Shown: positions 51,806-60,617, counted from the stretch's first letter. The stretch: DNA of 64,000 bases from Solirubrobacteraceae bacterium (GCA_023230855.1 JALNWQ010000003.1:264903-328902); one strand, 5' to 3'. Made by a program: numbers and translations. The notes: a model not told the origin generated them from the letters alone.

Positions 51806-52555
51806 TCAGCCGTCGCCGTCGACGATCCGCCCCAGGTACCGCAGCCCCCCGATCGCGCGGCTGCCGTACCACGACGTCATCTCGCCGTCGATGAGCGACA
51901 CCTCGGCGCCGGGGACGAGCGCCGCCACCTCGTCGACGTGGTGGTCCTTGAAGTGGTAGGGCTCGCTGCTGAGGAGCACCCGGTCGACGCGGCCGGCGTA
52001 CGAGGCGAGGTCGAGCTCGGGGTAGCGGACGTCGCTCGCGACCGGGACGGTGCGCCAGCCGAACGCGGCGAGCGTCCGCGAGATGTACGTCTCGCGCGAC
52101 ACGCCCATCCACGGGTCGCGCCAGATGAGGTACAGCACGTCGGCCGGCGGGCGCTCGACGGCGACGACGTCCCCCCACGCCGCCTCGAACCGGGCGCACA
52201 GCGCCTCGGCCTCGGCCTCGCGCCCGAACGCGCGACCCATGTGGCGGTACAGGTCGAGGTTGTCGCGCGGCGCGCACGGATGCGTGACGACGACCTCCAG
52301 GCCCATGTCGCGCAGCGCGTCGGCGTCCTCGCGGCGGTTCTCGTCGACGTTGACGACGACGTGCGTCGCGCCGAGCTCGCGGATCCGGTCGAGCTTGACG
52401 TCCTTGGTCCCGCCGACCTTGGGGACGTGACGGACGACGTCCCACGGGTGGATGCAGAACCCGGTGCGGCCGACGAGCCGCTCCGCGAGGCCCAGGTCGC
52501 AGAGCAGCTCGGTGATCGACGGGACGAGGCAGACGATGCGGGCGTCGTCGGACAC
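51806..52555 (-). CDS. BtuF-like (helical-backbone) cobalamin/metal-binding protein without signal peptide
   Basis: The product has 249 residues. It has RIVCLVPSITELLCDLGLAERLVG, GGTKDVKLDRIRELGATHVVVN, WRDPWMGVSRETYI and LSSEPYHFKDHH, the BtuF/TroA-type fold. There is no signal peptide or lipobox, so it would act in the cytoplasm, as in a subgroup of BtuF-like proteins near B12 enzymes. The GTG has its own -10 (TAGGGT) that overlaps the icmF stop codon. It could bind or hand over cobalamin to IcmF; that is an inference. Confidence 0.8.
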   Translation of the reverse strand: MSDDARIVCLVPSITELLCDLGLAERLVGRTGFCIHPWDVVRHVPKVGGTKDVKLDRIRELGATHVVVNVDENRREDADALRDMGLEVVVTHPCAPRDNLDLYRHMGRAFGREAEAEALCARFEAAWGDVVAVERPPADVLYLIWRDPWMGVSRETYISRTLAAFGWRTVPVASDVRYPELDLASYAGRVDRVLLSSEPYHFKDHHVDEVAALVPGAEVSLIDGEMTSWYGSRAIGGLRYLGRIVDGDG

Positions 52556-52562
52556 CGCGCCG

Positions 52563-52568
52563 ACCCTA
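52563..52568 (-). promoter_or_regulatory. -10 element TAGGGT for the btuF-like gene, overlapping the icmF stop codon
   Basis: On the minus strand TAGGGT contains the TAG stop of icmF and ends 7 nt before the GTG at 52555. It gives the downstream gene its own leaderless start within the same operon. Confidence 0.5.
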
Positions 52569-55500
52569 CATGTTGCGTCGATACTCGCCGCCGACCTCGT
52601 AGAGCGCGCCGGAGATCTGGCCGAGCGACGCGCTCTTCGTCGCGTCGAGCAGCGCGTCGAAGACGTTCCCGCGCTCCAGCGCGACGTCGCGCAGGTGGCC
52701 CAACGCGTCCGGCGAGCGGTCGCCGCCGGCGGTCGAGAACGCCCGCACGTTGTCGATCTGGGCGCGCTTCTCGGCCTCGGTCGACCGGGCGAGCTCGGGC
52801 TCGGCGTCGATCTCGCCGGCGTGCTCGCGCGGCAGGAACGTGTTGACCCCGATGAGCGGCAGCGTCCCGTCGTGCTTGAGCCTCTCGTAGTACAGGCTCT
52901 CCTCCTGGATCTTGCCGCGCTGGTACATCGTGTCCATCGCGCCGAGCACGCCGCCGCGCTCGGAGATCCGGTCGAACTCCTCGTACACCGCCGCCTCGAC
53001 GAGGTCGGTGAGCTCGTTGACGATGAACGAGCCCTGCCAGGGGTTCTCGTTGAAGTTCAGCCCCAGCTCGCGGTTGATGATGAGCTGGATCGCGACCGCG
53101 CGCCGCACCGACTCCTCGGTCGGGGTGGTGATCGCCTCGTCGTAGGCGTTGGTGTGCAGCGAGTTCGTGTTGTCGAAGATCGCGTACAGCGCCTGGAGCG
53201 TCGTGCGGATGTCGTTGAACTGCATCTCCTGGGCGTGCAGCGACCGACCGGACGTCTGGATGTGGTACTTCAGCATCTGCGAGCGGGCGGACGCGCCGTA
53301 GCGCTCCCGCATCGCGCGCGCCCAGATCCGCCGGGCCACGCGGCCGATGACCGCGTACTCCGGGTCCATGCCGTTGGAGAAGAAGAACGACAGGTTGGGG
53401 GCGAAGTCGTCGATGTCCATCCCCCGCGAGAGGTAGTACTCGACGATGGTGAACCCGTTGGCGAGGGTGAACGCCAGCTGGCTGATCGGGTTGGCCCCGG
53501 CCTCGGCGATGTGGTACCCGCTGATCGAGACGCTGTAGAAGTTGCGGACCTTGTGGTCGACGAAGTACTGCTGGACGTCGCCCATCATCTTCATCGCGAA
53601 CTCGGTCGAGAAGATGCAGGTGTTCTGGGCCTGGTCCTCCTTGAGGATGTCGGCCTGCACCGTGCCGCGCACCCGGGTCAGCGTGTCCGCCTTGATCCGG
53701 GCGTAGGTGTCGGCGTCGACGACCTGGTCACCGGACACGCCGAGCAGGCCGAGGCCCAGACCGTCGTTGCCGGCGGGCAGCTCGCCCTCGTAGCGGGGCC
53801 GCTCGAGGCCGCGCTCGGCGAAGATCGCCTCGACCTTGCGCTCCGCGGCGTCCCAGCCGCCGGTCTCCCGCAGGTGCTTCTCGACCTGCTGGTCGATCGC
53901 GGCGTTCATGAAGAACGCCAGGACGATCGGCGCGGGGCCGTTGATCGTCATCGACACCGACGTCGTCGGGTCGCACAGGTCGAACCCGGAGTAGAGCTTC
54001 TTCGCGTCGTCGACGGTCGCGATCGACACGCCCGAGTTGCCGATCTTGCCGTAGACGTCGGGCCGCTCGGCCGGGTCCTCGCCGTAGAGCGTGACCGAGT
54101 CGAACGCCGTCGACAGGCGCGCGGCGGGCTGCCCCTCCGACAGGTAGTGGAACCGCCGGTTCGTGCGCTCCGGGGTGCCCTCGCCGGCGAACATCCGGGT
54201 CGGGTCCTCCCCCTCGCGCCGGTACGGGAACACCCCGCCGGTGTAGGGGTAGCGGCCGGGCAGGCTCTCCTTCATCCCGAACCGGATCCGGTCGCCCCAG
54301 CCGTCCAGGCGGGGCGGCGCGATCTTCGGGATCTTCTGCTGGCTCAGCGACGTGCGGTAGTTGTCGCCGGTGATCTCGCGGCCGCGGACGGTGTAGGAGA
54401 ACTTCTCGCGGGTGACCCCGTCGACCATGTCGTCCCAGCCGTCGAGGAGCTCGCGCGACTCGGGCGTCAGGCCGCGCAGCGCGGTCTCGTACTGGGCGCG
54501 GAGCGTCTCGTCGTCGACGATCTCCAGCGCCGCGGCGAGGTGCTGCACGGTGGCGGCCAGCTCGGCCTGGTGCTCGATCTCGTCGTTGATCGCCCGGCCC
54601 TGCTCGGCGATCTCCGACAGGTACCGCACGCGCGCGCCGGGGATGAGGGCGTGGCCGAGCGGCTCGGGCTCGTCGGGCGACGTGATGCCGGGGTCCCAGC
54701 CGAACCGCTCGCACAGCCGGACGAACATGTGGGTGACGCCCGGGTCGTTGAACTGGCTGGCGATCGTCGGGTAGACCGGGATCCGGTCCTCGGCCAGGTC
54801 GAACTCGACGTGGTTGCGCCGCCACTGCTTGCGCACGTCGCGCAGCGCGTCCTTGGCGCCCTTCTTGTCGAACTTGTTGATGACGACGACCTCGGCGAGG
54901 TCGAGCATGTCGATCTTCTCGAGCTGGCTCGCGGCGCCGAACTCGCTCGTCATGACGTACATCGGGATGTCGACGAGGTCGACGATCTCGGAGTCGCTCT
55001 GGCCGATGCCGGCGGTCTCGACGATGACGAGGCCGAACCCGGACGAGCGGAGGTACGCGATGGCGTCCTCGAGCATGCCGCTCGTGGCGCGGTGCCGACG
55101 ACGGGTCGCCATCGAGCGCATGTAGATCCGCTCGTGGCGGAGGCTGTTCATGCGGATGCGGTCGCCGAGCAGCGCGCCCCCGGTGCGGCGACGGGTCGGG
55201 TCGACGGCGAGCACCGCGACGCGCAGCTCGGGGAAGTGCTGCGCCAGGCGCGACAGCAGCTCGTCGGTGACCGTCGACTTGCCGGCGCCACCGGTGCCGG
55301 TGATGCCCAGGACGGGCACCTCGGCGCCGGCGGCCGTCCACTCCTCGCGCAGCTCGGCGAGCTCGTGGTCGGGCAGCGCCTCGTCCTCGAGCGCCGACAG
55401 CATCCGGGCGATCGACAGGTCGTCGGTGCCGGTGCGGTCGGTCGGCGGGACCGACGCCAGCCGCTTGCCGGACGCGCGCTCGACGAGGTCGTCGATCATG

Positions 55501-55925
55501 CCGGTGAGCCCCAGCGCGCTGCCGTCGTTGGGGTGGTAGATCCGCTCGACGCCGTAGGCCTGCAGCTCGGCGATCTCGTCGGGGGTGATCGTGCCGCCGC
55601 CCCCGCCGAAGATCCGGATGTGCTGGGCCCCGTACTCGGCGAGCATGTCGACGGCGTACTTGAAGTACTCGACGTGGCCGCCCTGGTAAGACGACAGCGC
55701 GATCGCGTCGGCGTCCTCCTGGATCGCGGCGCGGACGACGTCGCGGACGGAGCGGTTGTGGCCCAGGTGCACGACCTCGGCGCCGCTGTCCTGGATGAGC
55801 CGCCGCATGACGTTGATCGCCGCGTCATGGCCGTCGAAGAGCGACGCCGCGGTCACGAACCGCAGCGGGGATGCGGCGCGGTCGGTGGCGTCCGCGGTGT
55901 CGACGGGGTCGGTCTGGATCGTCAT
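52566..55925 (-). CDS. icmF: Isobutyryl-CoA mutase fused (IcmF)
   Basis: The product has 1119 residues. A B12-binding domain has DGHDAAI (residues 31-37). A G-protein chaperone (MeaI-like) has TGTGGAGKST (209-218) and NKFDKKG (350-356). The mutase TIM barrel spans about 540-1119. At the acyl-CoA pocket it has Phe579 (TRMFAG) and Gln767 (QAQNT), where methylmalonyl-CoA mutases have Tyr and Arg, so isobutyryl/butyryl-CoA is the likely substrate. The ATG at 55925 is preferred to an upstream one because a -35/-10 pair lies between them. Confidence 0.95.
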   Translation of the reverse strand: MTIQTDPVDTADATDRAASPLRFVTAASLFDGHDAAINVMRRLIQDSGAEVVHLGHNRSVRDVVRAAIQEDADAIALSSYQGGHVEYFKYAVDMLAEYGAQHIRIFGGGGGTITPDEIAELQAYGVERIYHPNDGSALGLTGMIDDLVERASGKRLASVPPTDRTGTDDLSIARMLSALEDEALPDHELAELREEWTAAGAEVPVLGITGTGGAGKSTVTDELLSRLAQHFPELRVAVLAVDPTRRRTGGALLGDRIRMNSLRHERIYMRSMATRRRHRATSGMLEDAIAYLRSSGFGLVIVETAGIGQSDSEIVDLVDIPMYVMTSEFGAASQLEKIDMLDLAEVVVINKFDKKGAKDALRDVRKQWRRNHVEFDLAEDRIPVYPTIASQFNDPGVTHMFVRLCERFGWDPGITSPDEPEPLGHALIPGARVRYLSEIAEQGRAINDEIEHQAELAATVQHLAAALEIVDDETLRAQYETALRGLTPESRELLDGWDDMVDGVTREKFSYTVRGREITGDNYRTSLSQQKIPKIAPPRLDGWGDRIRFGMKESLPGRYPYTGGVFPYRREGEDPTRMFAGEGTPERTNRRFHYLSEGQPAARLSTAFDSVTLYGEDPAERPDVYGKIGNSGVSIATVDDAKKLYSGFDLCDPTTSVSMTINGPAPIVLAFFMNAAIDQQVEKHLRETGGWDAAERKVEAIFAERGLERPRYEGELPAGNDGLGLGLLGVSGDQVVDADTYARIKADTLTRVRGTVQADILKEDQAQNTCIFSTEFAMKMMGDVQQYFVDHKVRNFYSVSISGYHIAEAGANPISQLAFTLANGFTIVEYYLSRGMDIDDFAPNLSFFFSNGMDPEYAVIGRVARRIWARAMRERYGASARSQMLKYHIQTSGRSLHAQEMQFNDIRTTLQALYAIFDNTNSLHTNAYDEAITTPTEESVRRAVAIQLIINRELGLNFNENPWQGSFIVNELTDLVEAAVYEEFDRISERGGVLGAMDTMYQRGKIQEESLYYERLKHDGTLPLIGVNTFLPREHAGEIDAEPELARSTEAEKRAQIDNVRAFSTAGGDRSPDALGHLRDVALERGNVFDALLDATKSASLGQISGALYEVGGEYRRNM

Positions 55926-55981
55926 GGGAGCTCTCGATCGACGGCCACTGGAGGACAGATAGGAGGAAGGCCGACTATCTG

Positions 55982-56010
55982 ATTGTCGCACACCCCTGGG
56001 AGCCGTACAA
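55982..56010 (-). promoter_or_regulatory. icmF promoter with -35 and -10
   Basis: On the minus strand TTGTAC (56010-56005) and GACAAT (55987-55982) are separated by exactly 17 bases. Transcription would start near 55975, giving a leader of about 50 nt. I see no cobalamin-riboswitch features in that leader. Confidence 0.6.
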
Positions 56011-56030
56011 GAGGCGGCGGACGGGGCCGT

Positions 56031-56540
56031 TCAGGACCGCTCGGCGGCCACCAACGCCTCGGCCAGCAGCGTCAGGGCGTTGGCGGCGAACCGCTCCATG
56101 TTCGCGGGCCGGTCGGCCGATCCGGTGGCGATCCGGCGGGTGGTCGTCGCCCCGCCGTCCCGACGGTGGACCGCCGCCCAGCCCAGGCCGGCCGGGTCGC
56201 CGTACGGGTTGCCCGTCGGTCCGGCGGCGCCGGTCTCGCCGATCGCCCAGTCGGCGCCCATCCGGCTCGCGGCCGCGGCCGCGAGCCACGCGGCGAACGG
56301 CCCCGTGCAGCTGCGCTGCGCGTCGGGAAGGACCGGACCGCCGGCGAGCAGGTCACGGGCGCCGTCGAGCGTGTAGACGACGATCCCCCCGGTGAAGTAC
56401 GCCGACGCCCCGGGCACCGCGACGAGCGCCGCGGCGATGAGCCCGCCGGTCGCGGACTCGGCGACGGCCACCGACTCCCCCCGCGCGCGCAGGCGCTCGG
56501 CGACGACGTCGGCGGGCCCGACCGGGGACGACGGTGGCAT
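56031..56540 (-). CDS. CinA C-terminal domain protein (nicotinamide-nucleotide amidase)
   Basis: The product has 169 residues. It contains VAVAESATGGLIAAALVAVPGAS and FTGGIVVYTLDGAR, then GADWAIGETGAAGPTGNPYGDPAG, the CinA-C/PncC signature. It would hydrolyse NMN to nicotinate mononucleotide in pyridine-nucleotide salvage. Only the amidase half is present, as in PncC. TAGCGT lies 6 nt before the ATG. Confidence 0.92.
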   Translation of the reverse strand: MPPSSPVGPADVVAERLRARGESVAVAESATGGLIAAALVAVPGASAYFTGGIVVYTLDGARDLLAGGPVLPDAQRSCTGPFAAWLAAAAASRMGADWAIGETGAAGPTGNPYGDPAGLGWAAVHRRDGGATTTRRIATGSADRPANMERFAANALTLLAEALVAAERS

Positions 56541-56546
56541 GACGCG

Positions 56547-56552
56547 ACGCTA
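56547..56552 (-). promoter_or_regulatory. -10 element TAGCGT for the CinA-like gene
   Basis: On the minus strand TAGCGT ends 6 nt before the ATG at 56540. Confidence 0.5.
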
Positions 56553-56568
56553 CCGGCCGACGGCGGCC

Positions 56569-56574
56569 TATCGT
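56569..56574 (+). promoter_or_regulatory. -10 element TATCGT for nudC
   Basis: TATCGT ends 6 nt before the ATG at 56581. The divergent CinA-like gene has its own element 17 bases away. Confidence 0.5.
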
Positions 56575-56580
56575 CCGTCC

Positions 56581-57549
56581 ATGCCCGGACCGAACGCGCT
56601 CACCGGTGCCGAGATCGACCGGGTGGTCGACAGCCGGCGTCGCGACGCCGCCTGGATCGCCGCCCGGCGCCGGGATCCGCGGGCGCGAGCGGTCGTGCTC
56701 GGCGACGCCGGGGTGCGGGTGCGAGCCGGAGCGGTCGAGCTGCTGCCGCTGGCGGAGGTCGTCGACGGCGGTGGAGGCGCGGACGACGAGCTGCTGCTGC
56801 TCGGGCTGGACGACCACGGGCCGGTGTTCGTCGTCGACGAGGACCCGCCGACGCCGGGGCGGCGCCCGTCGCTCGTCGGGGCGGGCGGGATGCGCGGCGA
56901 GCCCGCGCCGGACGCCCCGCGACGGGTGGGCGTGCGGACGGCGGCGCAGACGTTGCCGCAGGCCGACGGCGGCCTCGTCGCGTACGCGGCGGCGCTGCTG
57001 AACTGGCACCGGGCGCACCGGCACTGCAGCGTGTGCGGGGCACCGACGACGCCCGTCAACGGCGGCACCGTGCGGTCGTGCGCGACGTGCGGCAGCGAGC
57101 ACCATCCGCGGACCGATCCGGTGGTGATCATGCTCGTCACCGACGAGCCGCGCGACCGGGTGCTGCTGGGTCGCCAGGCGGTGTGGCCGGCCCGCCGCTT
57201 CTCCACCCTGGCGGGGTTCGTGTCGCCCGGCGAGAGCCTCGACGAGGCGGTGCGGCGCGAGGTGCTGGAGGAGGTCGGCGTGCGCGTCGGCGCCCCGGTG
57301 TACCAGTCGTCGCAGCCGTGGCCGTTCCCCAGCTCGTTGATGCTGGGCTTCCGCGTCCCCTACCTGGACGGTGACATCGCCGGCGAGGACGACGAGCTGG
57401 AGGACGCCCGCTGGTTCACCCGCGACGAGGTCGCCGACGCCGCCCGCGGCGACGACTCCTGGGACGACCCGCCCGCCGGCGAGGGCCTGCTGCTGCCGCC
57501 CCGCTCCGCGATCGCGCGGCGGTTGGTGGAGGACTGGCTGGAGGGGTAG
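56581..57549 (+). CDS. nudC: NADH pyrophosphatase NudC
   Basis: The product has 322 residues. The zinc-binding region reads CSVCGAPTTP and CATCGSEHHPRTDP. The Nudix box is present (GFVSPGESLDEAVRREVLEEVGV), followed by the NudC-specific SQPWPFPSSLML. It hydrolyses NAD(H) and can remove NAD caps from RNA. The N-terminal domain is diverged as is usual. Confidence 0.94.
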   Translation: MPGPNALTGAEIDRVVDSRRRDAAWIAARRRDPRARAVVLGDAGVRVRAGAVELLPLAEVVDGGGGADDELLLLGLDDHGPVFVVDEDPPTPGRRPSLVGAGGMRGEPAPDAPRRVGVRTAAQTLPQADGGLVAYAAALLNWHRAHRHCSVCGAPTTPVNGGTVRSCATCGSEHHPRTDPVVIMLVTDEPRDRVLLGRQAVWPARRFSTLAGFVSPGESLDEAVRREVLEEVGVRVGAPVYQSSQPWPFPSSLMLGFRVPYLDGDIAGEDDELEDARWFTRDEVADAARGDDSWDDPPAGEGLLLPPRSAIARRLVEDWLEG

Positions 57550-57731
57550 GTGGGCCCGACGGGGTCGATGGCGTCGGTCCCGACGGCGCCATTCGAGTCC
57601 ACCGCGGTCCCGTCGAACCGCGCGATCACCTGCGCGTGCGTCGGGATGGCGGTCGGTAGCAGCGGTGAGTGCTATGCCCCCGCGCTACGCCGGCGGAATT
57701 CGCCCCACCCCCGCCGTCCCCCGGAACGACG

Positions 57732-57756
57732 GAACCCCCGTGTTCGCCGGGGGTTC
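57732..57756. terminator. Hairpin between nudC and tRNA-Ala
   Basis: GAACCCCCG (57732-57740) pairs with CGGGGGTTC (57748-57756) over a 7-nt loop. It sits 8 bases beyond the 3' end of the tRNA and may end the tRNA transcript. Confidence 0.5.
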
Positions 57757-57763
57757 GGTGTGA

Positions 57764-57836
57764 TGGAGCCTGGGGGGCTCGAACCCCCGACCTCCTGCTT
57801 GCAAAGCAGGCGCTCTTCCAGCTGAGCTAAGGCCCC
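57764..57836 (-). tRNA. tRNA-Ala (anticodon UGC)
   Basis: The minus strand folds as a 73-nt cloverleaf. The acceptor GGGGCCT pairs with AGGCTCC with one G-U pair, the D-arm is TTAGCTCAGCTGGAAGAGC, the anticodon loop TTTGCAA gives TGC, and the T-arm is GGGGGTTCGAGCCCCC. The CCA end is not encoded. This is typical alanine tRNA identity (G3-U70 pair). Confidence 0.97.
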
Positions 57837-57924
57837 GTGCGCCTGCAGGGTACCGGCCCCGCCATCGCCGGGGCTCACGCGGTCGCCGGCGGCACGGCGA
57901 GACCGCCGGCGGCCGCGCCATGAC

Positions 57925-57969
57925 TTGGATCCTACGGTTCCGTAGTCTAGTGTCCCTACGCAACCGTAG
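57925..57969 (+). promoter_or_regulatory. Promoter with two operator-like inverted repeats before the diiron-oxygenase gene
   Basis: TTGGAT (57925-57930) and TAGTGT (57948-57953) are spaced by 17 bases. The spacer holds CTACGGTTCCGTAG (57932-57945). Just past the -10 lies CTACGCAACCGTAG (57956-57969). The two are 24 bp apart centre to centre and nearly identical. This places a repressor over both promoter elements and the start site, as for TetR-family dimers. No regulator gene is adjacent. Confidence 0.75.
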
Positions 57970-58010
57970 ACAAGGGCCACCGGACCCACCGTCACCCAGG
58001 AGCCACCGCC

Positions 58011-59057
58011 ATGAGCCCGACCACCGCCGCACCCCGCGCCCGCACCGCGAAGCACGACGCACCCACGCACGACCGGTCCGACGGAGCCCGCCCCCGCGAT
58101 CCCGAGTACGACGCGATGCTGCGAACCCTGTCGGAGGGGTCGGTGCACGTGCACTTCGATCCCTACGAGGACATCGACTGGGACGCCGCCGAGATGCAGA
58201 TGGACCCGGCCGACCCGCGCTGGATCCTGTCGCCCGAGATCGATCCGCTCGGGGCGACCCGCTGGTACGCCGAGCAGTCGCGCGAGCGGCAGATCGAGAT
58301 CGGACGCTGGCGGGTGATGAACGCCGTCAAGGTCGGCGGCGCGTTCGAGAGCGTCCTCATCCGCGGGCTCATGCACTACGCGATGGGCCTGCCCAACGGC
58401 TCGCCCGAGTTCCGCTACTGCCTCCACGAGATGACCGAGGAGTGCAACCACATCCAGATGTTCCAGGAGCTCGTCAACCGCTCCGGCGCCGACGTCCCCG
58501 GCATGCGCCCGCTGTTCCGGGCCACCGCACCGGCGATCGGCCTGGCCGGTGGCTACCTGCCGGTGATCCTCATGGTCGGCATCCTCGCCGGCGAGGAGCC
58601 GATCGACCACTACCAGAAGTCGATCCTGCGATCGGGGATCGAGCTGCCGCCCGCGGTGCTCCGCGCGATGGAGATCCACATCGCCGAGGAGGCCCGCCAC
58701 ATCTCGTTCGCCGACGCGTTCCTGCGCCTGCGCGTCCCCCGGCTGCGTCGCGTGGAGCGGATGGCGCTGTCGGTCGAGTTCCCGGTGATCATGCGCTGGC
58801 TGGCCGGCGAGATCATGACGCCGCCCAAGGCGTTCCAGCAGCGGTTCGACATCCCCCGATCGGTGTTCCGCGAGGCGTTCTGGCAGGCGCCGGCGTCGCA
58901 GCGGATCATGGCGTCGTACTTCGGCGACATGCGCGCCCTGGCCCGCGACCTGGACCTCATGAACCCGGTGAGCCGCCAGGTGTGGCGGCGGCTCGGGATC
59001 GACGGCGAGCCGTCCCGCTACCGCGGCGAGCCGGACCGCGGCGCGAAGGTCGTCTGA
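58011..59057 (+). CDS. AurF-like non-haem diiron oxygenase
   Basis: The product has 348 residues. It has the diiron ligands in HEMTEECNHIQMF (E140, E143/E144, H147) and HIAEEARHISFAD (E226/E227, H230), with another Glu in GGAFESVLIRG. This is the AurF/p-aminobenzoate N-oxygenase-like fold. It may oxidise or hydroxylate a small molecule or lipid. It is followed one base later by a ferredoxin/reductase fusion, its likely electron donor. The promoter carries two inverted repeats. Confidence 0.9.
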   Translation: MSPTTAAPRARTAKHDAPTHDRSDGARPRDPEYDAMLRTLSEGSVHVHFDPYEDIDWDAAEMQMDPADPRWILSPEIDPLGATRWYAEQSRERQIEIGRWRVMNAVKVGGAFESVLIRGLMHYAMGLPNGSPEFRYCLHEMTEECNHIQMFQELVNRSGADVPGMRPLFRATAPAIGLAGGYLPVILMVGILAGEEPIDHYQKSILRSGIELPPAVLRAMEIHIAEEARHISFADAFLRLRVPRLRRVERMALSVEFPVIMRWLAGEIMTPPKAFQQRFDIPRSVFREAFWQAPASQRIMASYFGDMRALARDLDLMNPVSRQVWRRLGIDGEPSRYRGEPDRGAKVV

Positions 59058-59058
59058 C

Positions 59059-60600
59059 GTGCCGCACGTCGTCACGCAGTCGTGCGTCGGCGACGGGTCG
59101 TGCGTGCACGCCTGCCCGGTGAACTGCATCCAGCCGACCCCGGACGACCCGGCGTTCGAGCTGACCGACATGCTGCACGTCGACCCGGCGACCTGCGTCG
59201 ACTGCGGCGCGTGCGTCACCGCCTGCCCCGTCGACGCGATCAAGCCCGACTGGCGGCTGGACGAGCACGAGCGGGCGTTCGTCGCGATCAACGCCGCGTA
59301 CCACCGCGAGGCCCGCCCCCGGCCGCTGATGGCCCCGGTCCGTCCGCCACTCGTCGTCCGCCGCCGCCCGGCGCCCCCGCGCGTCGCCATCGTCGGCTCG
59401 GGACCGGCCGCGATGTACGCCGCCGACGAGATCCTGACGATCCCGCGAGCGCAGGTCACCGTCCTGGAGCGACTGACGCAACCCGACGGCCTGGTCCGCA
59501 CCGGGGTCGCGCCCGACCACCGTCGCACCCGCCGGATCGGTCGCCAGCTCGATGCGATCCGACGGCACCCGCGCCTGACGCTGCGCCTGGGGGTCGACGT
59601 CGGCCGCGACGTCACCGTCGACGAGCTGCTCGCGACGCACCACGCCGTGATCCACGCGGTGGGCGCGACCGACGACCGTCGCCTGGACGTGCCCGGCGCC
59701 GACCGGCCCGGAGTCCTGTCGGTGTCGGCGCTCGTCGGGTGGTACAACGGCCATCCCGACCATGCGGGCACGACGGTCGACCTGTCGCATCCGCGGGTCG
59801 TCGTCATCGGCAACGGCAACGTCGCGCTCGACGTCGCCCGCATCCTCACCACCGACCCCGACGCGCTGGCCGACACCGCCATCGCCCCCGCCGCGCTCGA
59901 CGCGCTGCGCCGCAGCGCCGTGGAGGAGGTCGTCGTCGTCGGACGACGCGGGCCGGAGCACGCGGCGTTCACCCTGTCGGAGCTCGTCGGGCTGCGGTCC
60001 ACGCCCGGCGCGTCGGTCACCGCCCGGCCGGCGGACCTGCACGGCGTCGCCGGCGACGACCCGCGACTCGACGTCCTGCGCGAGATCGCCGCATCCCCCA
60101 CCGGGCCCGGACGCCGGATCGCCCTGCGGTTCGGCCTCGCCCCGATCGCCATCCTCGGGCACCAGGCGAACGAACGCGTGACCGGCGGACACGCGGGCGA
60201 CCGCGTGCCCGGTCGCGACGACGCCGCGACCGGCGTCCGCCTGGACGGCGCCCGCGGGACCGAGACGATCGCGGCCGGCCTCGTCGTCCCGGCGATCGGG
60301 TTCCGCGGCCGGCCGACGCCCGGGCTGCCGTTCGACGCGTCGCGCGGCACGGTTCCGCACGACGAGGGACGCGTCGTCGACCCGGCCACCGGTACGCCGG
60401 TGCCCGGCCGGTACGTCGTCGGCTGGATCAAGCGCGGCCCGACCGGGTCGATCGGGACGAACCGGGCCTGCGCGCAGCAGACCGTCGCGGCGCTCGTCGA
60501 CGACTACAACGCCGGTCGGCTCCGGGATCCCACGTCGCCCGCGCCGACGACGCCCGCCCGCGGTCCGGTCGCGCGGGCGCTGCAGGCCGTCCGCGGCTGA
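59059..60600 (+). CDS. Ferredoxin-ferredoxin:NADP reductase fusion (FprB-like)
   Basis: The product has 513 residues. The N-terminal ferredoxin has CVGDGSCVHACPVNC and CVDCGACVTACPVDAI, a 7Fe/8Fe pattern. From residue about 105 an adrenodoxin-reductase-like flavoprotein starts (VAIVGSGPAAMYAADEIL) with VVVIGNGNVALDVARIL and GWIKRGPTGSIGTNR. It would pass electrons from NADPH to the linked ferredoxin and on to the diiron oxygenase. The GTG is one base past the previous stop. Confidence 0.92.
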   Translation: MPHVVTQSCVGDGSCVHACPVNCIQPTPDDPAFELTDMLHVDPATCVDCGACVTACPVDAIKPDWRLDEHERAFVAINAAYHREARPRPLMAPVRPPLVVRRRPAPPRVAIVGSGPAAMYAADEILTIPRAQVTVLERLTQPDGLVRTGVAPDHRRTRRIGRQLDAIRRHPRLTLRLGVDVGRDVTVDELLATHHAVIHAVGATDDRRLDVPGADRPGVLSVSALVGWYNGHPDHAGTTVDLSHPRVVVIGNGNVALDVARILTTDPDALADTAIAPAALDALRRSAVEEVVVVGRRGPEHAAFTLSELVGLRSTPGASVTARPADLHGVAGDDPRLDVLREIAASPTGPGRRIALRFGLAPIAILGHQANERVTGGHAGDRVPGRDDAATGVRLDGARGTETIAAGLVVPAIGFRGRPTPGLPFDASRGTVPHDEGRVVDPATGTPVPGRYVVGWIKRGPTGSIGTNRACAQQTVAALVDDYNAGRLRDPTSPAPTTPARGPVARALQAVRG

Positions 60601-60617
60601 CGGGGCGGGCCGGACGC

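Noticed and set aside
55926..55981. Cobalamin riboswitch upstream of icmF
   Set aside because: The leader is only about 50 nt and shows no B12-box-like sequence. A protein regulator or constitutive promoter is more likely.
52452..55982. Plus-strand open frame of 1176 codons across the icmF region
   Set aside because: It is a mirror of icmF on the other strand and its translation is dominated by Val/Arg/Asp/Gly repeats. icmF itself has full domain and motif support.
57550..57763. Small gene between nudC and the tRNA
   Set aside because: A 91-codon frame crosses the tRNA itself and has shadow-like composition. No other frame is convincing.
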